DNA of 64,000 bases from Manihot esculenta (Eukaryota > Streptophyta > Magnoliopsida > Malpighiales > Euphorbiaceae): NCBI RefSeq assembly GCF_001659605.2, contig NC_035161.2:39389956-39453955 (forward strand), in the 5' to 3' direction. The notes beneath the pieces are model-generated. The model saw only the letters and a program-made list of their open reading frames with translations. It was not told the DNA's origin and made no database searches. A program made the translations under genes and the position numbers. How positions within the stretch are numbered: position 1 is the first letter of the stretch; each line of letters begins with the position of its first letter. Positions 24,601 through 36,152 of this stretch are shown in pieces.

Positions 24601-26426
24601 TTCTGCAAAAGAACTGCACACATGAACATTGCCTCCCAAGTCCCAACCTAAAAAAAGGAGCTCATACAATTGATTGGATGTGATATGCAAAAGAGAGAAG
24701 CCGAGGATAGAAGAACAAGGTTGGCCACGATATGTCATGCACAGGTTCTCACGACAAAAAAAACAATTCATAAGGTCCAGAGATTAGTGCTTCCATAGGA
24801 TTTACCATTGATTAGACATATAAAAGAAAAATGATTGCATAAAATAATTATAATCTCACTTGGATCTTCCAGGTACAAGTTTATGGTTATCCAATCGACA
24901 CTGTAACTTGCAGTTTGACCCATCATATACAATTTTTTTTAATAACAAAGTCAATTGCAACTATCTCAATTAAGATGGACAATCTTGCTATTAAACGGAC
25001 AAGTCCAACAAAAGAACATCATAAATGTTGCACTATACAATAAGAGCTATAGAGAATATGACAACATCAAATCAGCTAAATGAACCAACTATATATGGAT
25101 ATATGAACTGAATGTCCAAATAAGAGGTTATTTTTGCACTCACCATAAGTCAACGAACTTGTCAACAACTTCCAAAGAACCATCCTTGAAAAGTTCCACG
25201 GTTATGGTGCCTTTTGATGTATTTAAAATCTAGTAATAAATGAAGTCCAGCATTATTAAATAAAAAATCATGTGCACAATGCCTCAACCAAATTTGCATA
25301 GAAATGAAAAATATGCAAGTAAAATGCCAAAGCAAATAAATAGGTGATTGATAATTTCAATAACAATATAATGGTGCTGAAGCTGACCCCTCCAATTAAT
25401 TGACCCTTATAAAGGCATGTATTTTGAAAATGAGATGGACATTACAACCATCCTAAGATGGTTGGCTGACCTTCATTTAAAATTCAAAGCAGAACCCTCT
25501 TTGATTTCTCATCTTCATTCATATCTTTCAATTAAATGGATGAGAAATATATCCAATTTAGTAAAAATAAGAATTTCATTTCACCAGTAATTCCAATAAC
25601 TAACTGAAACTAAATGCTTATGAATCCCATAAAGTAGTTTGTTATCAGATTCCTACAGAAAAATTATGGATACCAATAGAATTCACTGTATTCTTAATTA
25701 GATAAGGAAATACATTAAAATACACTAGATAACATCCAACCCAATTTGATGAAATCTCCCCAAATTTAATATCCCAACCTCTAACCTCGTCTCACTATAA
25801 ATATTACCATAACAATGCTCACCCTGGCAAACCTTCCAATTGGAAACAAAGTAATTTCAGAAATTAAAATGGCTGAGAGTAGAAAATGACATACTGCGTA
25901 TCCAGGGAGATCAGATTTCTTTGGATCCACGAATGCGTGCTCAGCCTGCAGTCACAGAAAAATTGAAAAACTGATTCAGGGAAAAATTAAAATATGATAA
26001 AACCGAAAACCTGAAACAGATAGATCAAGAAGAAAGCTCAAGAAACCCAAGCGAAATAATAAGATTGTGAATAAGATATACCTCAAAGCCTAATGATTTA
26101 CGACTCTGAGTCTGGATCCTTGACCTAAATCCGAATTAGAAAATATGAATTAGTAATTAATGCACTGCATCAACCAGAATAGCAGCAAAAACTTATTATT
26201 ATTACTATTATTATCAAAATTAACAACGAAAAACGAGTTTATCAAATACAAGAAAAATCATGGAGTGCACAGACCTAAGGGACCAGTGTCTGTATGTAGA
26301 ATACAAGAAAAAGATAGTCAAGAGAACAATCAAGCCGCATAGAAGAATAGTAACAGGACTTAATCGACTCGGTCCCTTCTTCTTCTTGCTCTGTTGCAAG
26401 AGAGCTTGAGGCTTGATCCTTGCCAT
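15623..26426 (-). CDS. CYP21-4: Cyclophilin-like peptidyl-prolyl isomerase CYP21-4, type II membrane protein
   Basis: Seven exons on the minus strand: 26275-26426, 26082-26124, 25895-25945, 25144-25229, 16269-16406, 16016-16166 and 15623-15709. All introns are GT-AG and the phases fit exactly, giving 235 residues. The start [17 protein letters not shown] matches CYP21-4 proteins. A short basic cytosolic tail is followed by one membrane segment (about residues 23-44) and a lumenal cyclophilin domain; family members are Golgi/endomembrane residents. The catalytic-loop FHRV motif reads FRHV here, so the Arg equivalent to human CypA Arg55 is absent. Intron 4 is 8737 bases long because of nested retrotransposons, yet its splice sites remain intact. 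Whether the enlarged intron affects expression is not visible. Confidence 0.93.
16587..16780 (-). repeat. 3' LTR of the old Copia
   Basis: Pairs with 24113-24304; bounded on the outside by TSD GATAC and on the inside by the polypurine tract. Confidence 0.9.
16781..17896 (-). pseudogene. Old Copia pol remnant: end of RT and RNase H
   Basis: Minus-strand translation shows Copia RT C-terminal and RNase H landmarks ([39 protein letters not shown]), broken by several stops and frameshifts. The RT core with the YVDD catalytic box is missing between this block and the integrase remnant at 22025 onward. RNase H stops early, just before the 3' LTR. Confidence 0.75.
17902..18095 (+). repeat. 5' LTR of the young Copia
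   Basis: TG...CA termini; 194 bases including a 7-base tandem insertion near the start that is absent from the right LTR. Confidence 0.9.
18096..18107 (+). other. Primer-binding site, initiator methionine tRNA
   Basis: TGGTATCAGAGC directly follows the 5' LTR. Confidence 0.9.
18307..18399 (+). repeat. 27-bp tandem repeats with G-boxes in the young Copia leader
   Basis: Units at 18307-18333, 18334-18360 and 18361-18387 (one mismatch among them) plus a partial fourth. Each full unit contains the palindrome CACGTG (18327-18332, 18354-18359, 18381-18386). Confidence 0.85.
18462..21825 (+). pseudogene. Young Copia gag-pol with most of gag deleted
   Basis: The frame opens with a typical gag start (MAGVKTTTV...ITEHKLNGS) and then jumps directly to a pre-protease linker, so nearly all of gag, including the zinc knuckle, is absent. 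Following domains: protease ([11 protein letters not shown]), pre-integrase (HCRLGHPS), integrase ([23 protein letters not shown]), RT with YVDD near 20869 and RNase H ending at the stop at 21825. Disabling changes are a TGA at 19353-19355, a TGA at 19845-19847 (CGA to TGA, CpG-type, inferred from the family's usual residue), and a frameshift near 20690-20700 in a run of G. It cannot make a full polyprotein. Confidence 0.9.
21833..22019 (+). repeat. 3' LTR of the young Copia
   Basis: Pairs with 17902-18095; preceded by a polypurine tract, followed by TSD TATAT. Confidence 0.9.
23007..23121. repeat. Left LTR of the TRIM
   Basis: 115 bases, pairs with 23203-23317. Confidence 0.9.
23203..23317. 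repeat. Right LTR of the TRIM
   Basis: 115 bases, pairs with 23007-23121. Confidence 0.9.
24113..24304 (-). repeat. 5' LTR of the old Copia
   Basis: Pairs with 16587-16780; adjoins the primer site on the inside and TSD GATAC on the outside. Confidence 0.9.
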
Positions 26427-27338
26427 CTACAATAATCTCAATCTTCTCCACACACAAAACCACCACCTGAGAAACCACTACTCAAAATTGAAAATTGGCC
26501 AAAACATCGAATTCAAAATGGGGATTTTAAGATCTAACATTTCACGCTTTAAATAAACAAATAATTTCCCCGAAAATTACCTATGTGATTCCTTCCTCAG
26601 GCGAAAGAAGTTGACGATTTTGTGATCTTTGAGTGAAATTTTAATATCTTTTGTGGAAATTTCAATTCGTACACCTTAACCCCTTCTTAATTTTCAACCA
26701 TTTTGAGCGTTCTACCGCCTTAGCCTTTATCGGTTACCTATTGGGCCGATCTAGACCCAAATTAGCTTGGTTTTACAGCGCCGCCAGCCAGCCCAGCTAA
26801 TGAGGACGATTATTCAAAAATATTTAAAATTAAAGCCCTTTTTAGAGAAAAATTATTGAGCAGTGACAGCGTTAAATGCAAAACAACTCTATTTTATTTA
26901 GTTTAATTTCAACAAATTTTCTTAATAAAAAATTGATAGATTCAATTTTTTAAAAGTTTAATTAAAAATAATTAAAAAATAGGCTACCAGTGATCAATTT
27001 TATAGAAAAATTTTTGTTTTTAATAATATTCATCACATAAAATTTCACATCATAGTCTAGTTTATTTTAAAAATTAATTAATACATAAAAATGCTTTTAA
27101 AAAATAATTTTCAATGAAATAATTTATTTTAATAGTTGAATTTATAGAAAATCAACAATGTTAATGAAGTTCAGAAATTCTGAAAAATGCTTTAAAAAAC
27201 AAAAGACTGGGTGTTTATGCCCCATTTTGCAACAATCTTTTTCCCATACCCCTACCCCTTAACTCTGATCCAAAAAAAAAATAATAATAATAGTACAACC
27301 TTGACCTAGTAGTACAATCCCAGAACCAAGCTGCAATC
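26427..27338. other. Spacer: CYP21-4 promoter side and 3' end of the haem-domain gene
   Basis: Both neighbours are on the minus strand, so the left part is the CYP21-4 leader and promoter and the right part holds the 3' UTR of the next gene. No further gene seen. The sequence near 26700-26800 is less AT-rich than the rest. Confidence 0.5.
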
Positions 27339-30300
27339 CTAACGATTCTCCATGGTTATTCCCATGGGTGTAAAATGGAGACCGTTCGGTCTAGCAAGTC
27401 TATATCCCACAAAAACAGAGAGGCATACAGATACAACTGAAAATAGAAGGGCGAAGGCACTCGCAACGTCTCCCCAGCTGCCTGGTGATGACGTGGTTAA
27501 TGTTGAACTCCCAGGAGAGATATCCAATGGTATCCAATCACAGTTGACAGAATAGTGGCTGGATCCATACCATGGATTCCCATCAACAGGATACCAGAAT
27601 GCAACAGACATCTTGCTTGATCCACTAATAGTAAACTGAGCATCCTGTAGAAATTTAGAGGAAATAACTCGTTCAAGCTCTGCAGCCTGAAAGGTAATAC
27701 TTTTAACTATAAAGTTGTCTAAATGATACAACGGCACCATCACACAACATAAGTTCTTACAATATATGCATTCCAGTTTAAGTATTAGTAAATTAAATGA
27801 CTTGTTGGCAACATGGAGCAAGAAAGCTCAATAGTGATTGCAGCAACAGATCAGAATTAGCAAATAGCAACTGCCAAATATAATATCATACGATAGTAAC
27901 CATGAATCAACATCATGGCCTTGCCGGCAGGCCTGCTGATAGTTCAAGCCCATAATGTAACTTTCCTCAGAAAGCAACCACTAGCGTCACAGTTGCTGCA
28001 ACCAATTCCGAAATATGGAAATACCACTAGAAATGGAAAAACTTAACTTCTAAAAATTTTGTATGAAATCCTAATATGGCAGATGAGTTACTAACCTGCT
28101 GGAGACGATCCATGGTTCTCAGAGGCCTAGAGAATTCAAAAAAATAGATGCCTTTTTGACCATCAGAACCATAAGGACTATCTTCCTCTACAAAACCTGT
28201 TAGTGAATCATTAAAATATCAACAAAGATTAGATTTCAAAAAAAGAAAAAGAAGGGTATTAGATTTTATCACGAAGAAGAGAGAGAGAGAGAGAGAATGT
28301 AAATAAAGGTTATACTAGCTGAAAGCACAAGCAAACAGTCTAAAGATAGATTAGAACACGATTAGTGATACAGAATCCAAAGCGAAACTTCCATTTCGCA
28401 ACGTCAACATTATGCAGTTAAAATTTCATAACAAATAAAGTAATTCCATATCTGTTTGTGCTTTTTAGCGCCCTTTTCCAAACCCCGCACTTTGGACACA
28501 CAGCATCTGTAGGTATCACTAATCACTCAAAAGGAACCTTGTCATTGGACGTTGTAAAATACACTCAATCAAGAACAAATTCTTAGACAGCATACAAGCA
28601 AAAGTCTGCAGAGTGTATTCACAAATCAAGCATATGGATCATTTGGACTAGCTGTCTCATGTCGGTCACTCATTTTCTCAACTGTACAACAAAATTTGTT
28701 CACAGTTGCATTGTGACCAAGTCACAGTTGGTCACACATAAATAATAGTATCCTTACAAGTAACCAATAAAAAGATAGATGAGCAGACCGGATAGAGAAA
28801 AAGAGGGGGAGAAAAGAGAGGGAGAGCTACCTGAACGATCAGTAAAGGTAGTGTGCCACCATGCTCCCTTCCAATCATTCTGTGCGCTAGAATAATCTCC
28901 TGACATGGAAAAATGTTTACTTACTATTAGAGAAATTTACTTAAAAAAATACAATTAAGCATAATAAGGAGAAGTAAAATAAAAGTAACCTAATATGACT
29001 ACAACTAAAGTAGAAGTTGGTTTTAATAGCAAGCTCAACCCTGTGAAATAAGTGAACGTTATACACAAAAAGGTTAAAGTGTACCCAGAGCACAAAGATC
29101 CTTGTTGTGCCATAATCCAAGGAGAATCATCTCAACTCAACTCTTTTTTTGATTGAGGTGGTTTTCATGCTCATTCATAAAAGTGCAAACTTACAATTGA
29201 GGCAAGGGTCGGTTCACAAACAATTATATATAAGCTTACATAAATTTTGACTTAAGAGACACCTAAACTAATCTGAAGCTTCATAGATAGAGCTTTCGAC
29301 AGAAAAATGGAAAATGATAATCCTGTTCCTTTTTCGATCAGATGAACTAGAGATTTATATAGCAAGAAGGCTTACAGTTATTTTGACCATTACTCGTGAT
29401 TGGAATCTACCATATTCTTTTGATATAGACTAGAATATCCTCGAAGGTAGCTTTAAACAGGCTGGGCTGAAGAAAAGCCCAAGCTTGGCCTGATTATTAG
29501 GATGAGCTCAAACTCAGCTCAAATTTAAAATAAAATAAGCAGCATTCAAGCCAATGCAGCCCAAATTACTCGACAAGCATTTTCATCTTTCATTTGTTTT
29601 AAAAAGAGGGTAAAGCCAATGCAAAGAACGAGTGCCATTTAGAGTATGACTGAGCTTTACTAGGAACATTATATCAAATGGCCAAAGGGAAGACAAGTTA
29701 TTTAAAAATTCATGAACTGATAGTAAAACATTCAAATATGGATTAAGCATATTTCTGAATTTCCTTAGAGAATATTTAACGTTGAGGATGACGTGATTAA
29801 TATATCATGATCTCTGTAAAGTCCTTTGGGCAGATATCAATATAAAGGCGTGAAAAAAGCAAGATTAGATTTTCTATGAGTAGATCATGAAATTTACATC
29901 ATGGTGCCCCCTGTTGCTTTATTTAGTTCCTTAACCCACTTTTTTTTCCCTTCTTTCTCAAGATATAAACACGTTCAGTTTCACATTAAAAAAAATATCA
30001 GTAGTAGAACTATATGCTAGAAATACCTGAAGGACCAGTTCCATCAATAAATCTACAGTGTGGATTCCATGCATATAGATCAACCAAATTACCAAACCTG
30101 TTCAAAGAGAAATTCATAAATAACACATAAAGATCAACTAAGGAAATTATGCAAGCATCCACCAACAGAAACATCCTACTCCAATGTTTTGATAATCAAG
30201 AAGTTAATATTGTATCACCTGTCACCACCATTTCCATCTCCATTGTCCATTGGATTCCCACCATAGAGCCGTCCAGGAATAGCATTTCCAATTGAAAAGT

Positions 30301-32164
30301 GCATAATGTCAACTTCGTGACCTTTGCAAGTTTTGTTGGTGCAAGAATTAGTTCCTTCCTTACAGCCACCCATCTAAAAACACACATTTCCCATATAAAG
30401 GAAAAGAGCAGGAATATTGAAAAGGAAAAGACCAGGAATATTAACTTTCAAATGTTGAAAAACAACAACACAATAATCAATGAAGCAACTTACATTGTGA
30501 TAGGCAGCATGGTCACCGATTGGAAACATGAGAGCCACGGATGGGCATTTATTGTTATTGCTGCGGTAAAGAAAAGTTCAATCCAATAAAATACTTCTCT
30601 GATAAGTCAAAGCACCAGCAATCTGATCTAACTAACATGCACTCCCCTGATTATCTCAAAAGCATAGAATACAAACTCAGATGAAATAAAATCTTCGTCC
30701 ACAATGAAATAGGTTGCAAAAACTTAAGCAAGCACATAAATTGTTTTCCTCAAAAAAGGGAAAAAAAACTCTTAATATGACTTTATGTGTATCAAATTAA
30801 AATAATTTATAGACAGGAGAAAACTATATACACCATGAAGGATTGGCCTACATGGATTAGATAGCAATTCACTTCAAACAGCCAGCTACAGGCTTAGGCC
30901 CTGTTTGGATGATGTTTTCTCATGCTTCCATTACTGTATGGTTTCCATGGTATTGTTTCCATTGTATGGTTTTATAATGTATTGTGAATTTGTGATATAT
31001 AATATTTGCAAAAATTATATATTTTATCATGGTTCTATAACCATTAATAGTTTGGTTTGATTGTATAGTATTATTCTAAATAATAATTAAATTACCTAAA
31101 TACCCTCATTCATTTTTCATGCAACTTGACCTAAATACCTAAATAATAATCAAATTCCTCACTTTTAATAATTTAATACACATTTTATATTCATTCCCAT
31201 TCACAAAGAGCTGTACAATTTATGTTTAAAAACCATATTAAATATTATTAAATATTTGATAATAACATGATATTCACAAGATGATATATTAATGAGGGTG
31301 ATTATTAGGTTTGAGAGGTTGGTTTGGTTAGTTAAAATAAATAATTATTGTAAGGGTAAATTGGTCATGTAAAAAATATACGAGGGTAAAAGAGGAAACA
31401 AATTTTTTTATAACAATGCAAAACGACTAATTTCATGATTACAGAACCATGTAATTTAATCACCAAAAACCATAGAATATACAAATCTTTCCAAACAGGG
31501 TTATCTAGAAACCCATAGAAAAACATAATCCAAACAACACCTTAATGTCTGACATGTTAAAATGGATCAAACACATAAAGAAACCAAAATATAACAAATT
31601 CTTGAAAAAGATAAGATCCATATTCTGCTATTTTTCTGTATGAAGGAAACTTACCTTTTTGAGTAGGCATAGTTCCCATCAACTTGCAACAAGAAGAACA
31701 CGTCTTTACCATCGTGCAACGCCTACAATAACCCGAACTTATCTCATTAGGAAAATAATAATAATAAAAAAAAGAAAGTAAAAAGATAAATCTAACACTG
31801 GATCCATAGAATACACCAATTTGTAACTAATTTAAGCATTTCAGTGCACATAGGAAATCCCACAAACACTTGCAATTCAAATAGAGATTTTTTAATTGAG
31901 ACATACCTTAACGGTCATTTTTCCACCTTTATACTCTTTATCCTCATCCGGGTCCAGAGCAGGAAGAAGAGAGAATTCGAAGCCATCAATGTCCTTCCAA
32001 TCGTCGGCGTGGCCATCGAGGGTGACAAGTCCGGGCCTGAACTCGGCTTGCACTCGGATTCCCGCGTCGGACTCACAGATCCACTCACCCGACTCCTGGT
32101 GAGAGCAGGCCCACCCGATCAAAACAGAACCCAGAACCAATAAGACCAATGAAACTCGAACCAT
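27339..32164 (-). CDS. Membrane-anchored protein with ethylbenzene-dehydrogenase-type haem-binding domain
   Basis: Eight minus-strand exons: 31907-32164, 31655-31722, 30494-30560, 30219-30373, 30027-30097, 28831-28899, 28096-28196 and 27339-27686. GT-AG introns and matching phases give 378 residues. An N-terminal signal peptide (hydrophobic residues 4-20) is followed by a domain of the cytochrome c-552/DMSO-reductase-like haem-binding (EB_dh) type, recognised from WICESDAGIRVQAEF, LDGHADDWKDIDG, ALMFPIGDHAAYH and a Cys-rich GCKEGTNSCTNKTC loop. One membrane segment (about 337-358) precedes a short basic tail. The topology suggests a lumenal or extracellular domain held by a C-terminal anchor. 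In bacteria such domains bind haem b; the plant proteins have no established role that I know of. Intron 2 holds a Tourist-like MITE. Confidence 0.85.
28279..28296. repeat. GA dinucleotide microsatellite in an intron
   Basis: Uninterrupted GA units within intron 6 of the haem-domain gene. Confidence 0.9.
30897..31541. mobile_element. Tourist-like MITE with TTA target duplication
   Basis: The left end GGCCCTGTTTGGATGATGTT and the reverse complement of the right end GGTGTTGTTTGGATTATGTT are alike at all but three of 20 positions. TTA flanks both ends (30894-30896 and 31542-31544), the target duplication of PIF/Harbinger elements. 645 bases, no coding capacity, inside intron 2 of the haem-domain gene. 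Confidence 0.85.
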
Positions 32165-33222
32165 TGTAAGGGATGAAGCTTCCTTGCTGGATAAAGACGG
32201 CGCTGGGTCAGCCTGTTCTTGGCCTGCATTCCTCAGGCGACTCTAGCTCGTGCATACTTGGTGGTGGACTTTGGATTATTAAAGAATATCAAACAGATAA
32301 AAAAGGTTGGTACTAATTTTCAGTCTTGTACTACTCGATAGACTTAGAACTCCAGAAGCGTTGACGAATGGCGCCTCCAAACGAGACTTTTTTATAAAAT
32401 ACCGTTTTTTGCTTTTTTTTTTTTTTTTTTTTAACTATATTTAGGCTATTCGCTCGATTTAATTAAAAATAAATCATTTATTTTCTACTGAATTAATTTT
32501 AAAAATGATAATCTGGTTAGATATTAAATATTAAATATACATTGCGTAACTTTATTAAAAAATAGCTTTTACCATTCTAAATTAAATTTAATATTTTTAA
32601 ACAAAATAAAAATAATATAATCACATTAAAACTTAAATATTTTTATGATAATCTATTTTTATTACCTTAAATTGAATTTTAACAGCAATTATATTTTTTT
32701 AGGAGGAGAGATTTTTTAAAAAAATATTTATATTGTGAATTTCATTTTTTTAATATGAAATTAAAAATATAAATTAATTAAATACGTGAATTTTAGCCAC
32801 TAAATTTTTTATTAATATATTATTCATATATAATTATTGAATGCAATTAATATAAATTTAACATTTGATAATAATAAATATAATTAATTGTAAATTAAAT
32901 ATGTATATTTTTTAATTTGAATTTTCAAAATATGTATCCAGCTATTTTGACTGAAGTCATGTAGTGGCATTTTACTTGTGCTTTGTACGAGCAGCCATCT
33001 TTAGGATTGTACTAATTTCGCAAAAAATTGGTACGATTCCTCAACTCCCACTCTCTTTGGCTTGCCTCACTTTTTTTTTTTTTTTCAAAGATGGATATTA
33101 TCATTAAGGCCTTATACCACTAAGAGAATACACTTTCTTTTTTTTTTTCCTTGTGGCCCTAGGCCTTTCCTTTATATGGGCTGGGTAGTTTGGATTTTTA
33201 ATTGGTTTATATTCAGAAGTCA
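32165..33222. other. Upstream region of the haem-domain gene, then AT-rich spacer
   Basis: The first 200 bases left of 32400 are the leader/promoter side of the minus-strand gene. A poly-T run at 32415-32432 follows, then AT-rich DNA. No gene seen. Confidence 0.5.
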
Positions 33223-33838
33223 TAGCCTTCCGTTGCAAAAATATATATTTTTAATACTTCTATCATTCTATAATTTTTTTCACTTTATTTTATATGTATA
33301 TATTAAAAAATATAATTTTTTTATTAATTTTTAAATGTAACCATTTTAAATATATTAAATATTATTAAATATTATAATAACTTTTTAAAAATAATAAAAT
33401 AATAATAAATTAATACAAATTATAAGATGAATAGAGTATTAAATTTTAAATAAATTATTATGTGATTGTATACTAATATTATTTTTATAGCCTTTAGTTG
33501 CAAAAATATATATTTTTAATATTTTTTCATTTTATAATTTTTATTTATTTTAATTTTTGTATATATTAAAAAATATTTTTTTATTAATTTTTAAATATAT
33601 TCATTTTAAATACATTAAATTTTATTAAATATTAAAATATATTTTAAAAAATTTCTTAAAAATAAAATAAAATAAAATATAATTATAATACTCAATTGAT
33701 ATATTTTGTAGTTTAACAATAATTTTGAAATAATTAAAAATAAAAGATAGATAAAAATTATAAGATGGAGCAAATATTAAATTTTAAATAAATTATTATA
33801 CAATTGTATACTAATATTATTTTTATAAAATAATTTTA
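33223..33838. repeat. Two-copy tandem duplication, about 265 bp period
   Basis: The word TAGCCTT.(C/A)GTTGCAAAA begins at 33223 and again at 33488, and the following AT-rich sequence matches with many substitutions; the second copy carries extra bases near 33650-33750. Both end in a common segment with GTATACTAATATTATTTTTATA. Confidence 0.7.
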
Positions 33839-34964
33839 AAATTAAATAGTTAAATTATTTTAAACATAAAAATTGAATTTTAAGAAATTTATTGATTTCA
33901 TACACTGGCATAAGGTATAAGAAAAAAAAAGACTAATATATGAAATAAATAATAAAAATAATAAATAAATAAACCTTATATTTTATAATTTAATCTCAAC
34001 CTTAAATATATTTTTAAATTAGACATATTAAATTAATTATACAAGGTTCATGAATTGTTTTTTATAAGCTCAACCATCTTATTATATCAGCAGCTAACAC
34101 TCTATTCATAGCCAGGACATGCTATTGTTTACTAGACCAAATCAAACTTAATTATTAAGTAACACTTACCCGAATGTATTTAATTATATTAATTTTATTT
34201 GAAATAATTATTCAATCTTCATGCATGATTTATATTTTTTTTCTTAATTTAAAATCAATAATTTTATAAATATTTAATTTTATTTATTTATTTATTTTTT
34301 AATAATTATTTCTCTTTAAATAAAATAATTTAATCTATTATATAATTTTCATTTAAAATAAATTATAAACTACAAAACATGACAATATAGTAAAATATTT
34401 ATAAAGGGAGATTTGATCAATTTAAGATTTGATTTATTGATAAAGCTGGAACTTTCCCAACGAACCGAGTAAGAAATTAATAAAGGGAAAATACAGTAAT
34501 AAAGGGAAAATACCATCATCCGATAAAACTAAAATTCCGATACTTTAACATTTGGTTTATGGATAAATTTCGTTATTTTTTATATTTATATAAAGTTATT
34601 ATTATTAAACACACTTTTATTTCGCCTCAAATTATGAGATTATCGACTCATTCGCCAGCAATTCTTTTATCGAGTATTCATATATATTATTATCGAATTC
34701 ACAATAAATATTATATTTATCTTCATTATTTTTTTATATTATAAAATAAAAATTATCACCAAAATAAAAATATACAATTAATTCTACTTAAACTCTAAAT
34801 AACTTATTAATTTATTTTTTTAAAATATTAACATAAATGTCAGAATAAATGCCGTGAATATTTATCATCACTTCTTATTTTCTTTTAGCAGGATGAAATG
34901 AATCGGAATTTAATTCTATTTTGATAGCATGGTCAAACTATCAAGTAATTTTTAATTTTCATTT
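33839..34964. other. AT-rich spacer, nothing recognised
   Basis: Highly AT-rich. Short frames only (one of 61 codons at 34559-34744 without recognisable features). No gene, RNA or element recognised. Confidence 0.5.
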
Positions 34965-35136
34965 TAAAATAAAATGAAACTTTTCATCGTTTTATAATAC
35001 TTCATTTAAAATTTTTTATATATAAATTGAATCCTATCAAAAAGTAAAAGATATGTAAAATAAAATGAAACTTTTCATAATTTTATAATAATTTATTTAA
35101 AATTTTTTATATATAAATTGAATTATATCAAAAAGT
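34965..35136. repeat. 91-bp tandem duplication
   Basis: TAAAATAAAATGAAACTTTT begins at 34965 and at 35056; the units run in parallel to ATCAAAAAGT with few differences. Confidence 0.8.
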
Positions 35137-35520
35137 TCTTTTAATTTAAAATAAAAAATAACAAAATAAAAACAATTCATTTACATTTTTTGCAAAATTT
35201 TGAATTTTAAACAAGGATATGATCAAATAGCAACTTCCTTGAACATTGATATTGTTTTTCTTTCAGATGTATCTGTCCCACTAGTTTCGTCTTTTACTTA
35301 ATCATCTGGATTGAAACAACAACATTTCATTGTTTCATTCCCTATTGCTCGTGGTAAATTGCGTGGCCCTCGTAAGTTTAGTTTTAATATACTCTTACAT
35401 TAATCTCTGATTTTTTTAAAAAAAATAGAAAGTTGATTTTTTATTCTAACTAAATAAATATTTAATAAATTAAAATTATATTTTCATAAATTTTAAGTTT
35501 AATTAAATTACAATTGATTT

Positions 35521-36152
35521 AATATAATTATGTTAAATTTAAATCTGTTAAATGTATATTTTATTTATATTAAATATAAATAATGTATTAGTGAATATTT
35601 TAACTACTAGATATAAATATTACACTAAATATTATTTAGTTCAAATGTGTTATTTTTTGAATAATTATTTTTTAAAAAATAATTTAATTAGGTTGGAGAG
35701 TAAGTAAATTACTTCTTTTTATTAGAAATGAAAAATTTTTAATTTTTCAAAAAGTTAAAAGAAATAATAATTAAAAAAAATAATTTTTACATTTATTAAG
35801 AACTTTAATTTTTTAACTAAATTACTCGAACCTTATTTAATTGAGGTAATTTAGTAAAAAAATTTAAAATTTAAAGTGTCAAAATTTTTCTATTTGATTG
35901 ATATTTTTCTTATTTCAAAAATTTTTACCAATTAATGGAAAGAGAGAAATTTATTTACTTTAATCTAATTAAATTATTTATTAAAAAATAATTTAAAAAT
36001 AATATATTATTTTTTGAAATGAAAAAATAATATATTTAAACTAAAAAAAATAATATTTACATTTAATAGTAAAATATTCACTAACGTGTTATTTATATTT
36101 AATATGAATAAAATATATATTTAACAGAATTAAATTTAACATAATTATGTTG
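35521..36152. repeat. Foldback (long inverted repeat) element
   Basis: About 300-base arms: the sequence from 35521 (AATATAATTATGTTAAATTT) matches the reverse complement of the sequence ending at 36152 over most of its length, meeting around a short loop near 35829-35848 (CTAAATTAC...GTAATTTAG). No coding capacity and no clear target duplication. Probably a decayed TIR transposon of unknown superfamily. Confidence 0.65.

Noticed and set aside
29100..29930. Possible further insertion in a large intron of the haem-domain gene
   Set aside because: No terminal repeats or target duplication could be found; treated as ordinary intron.
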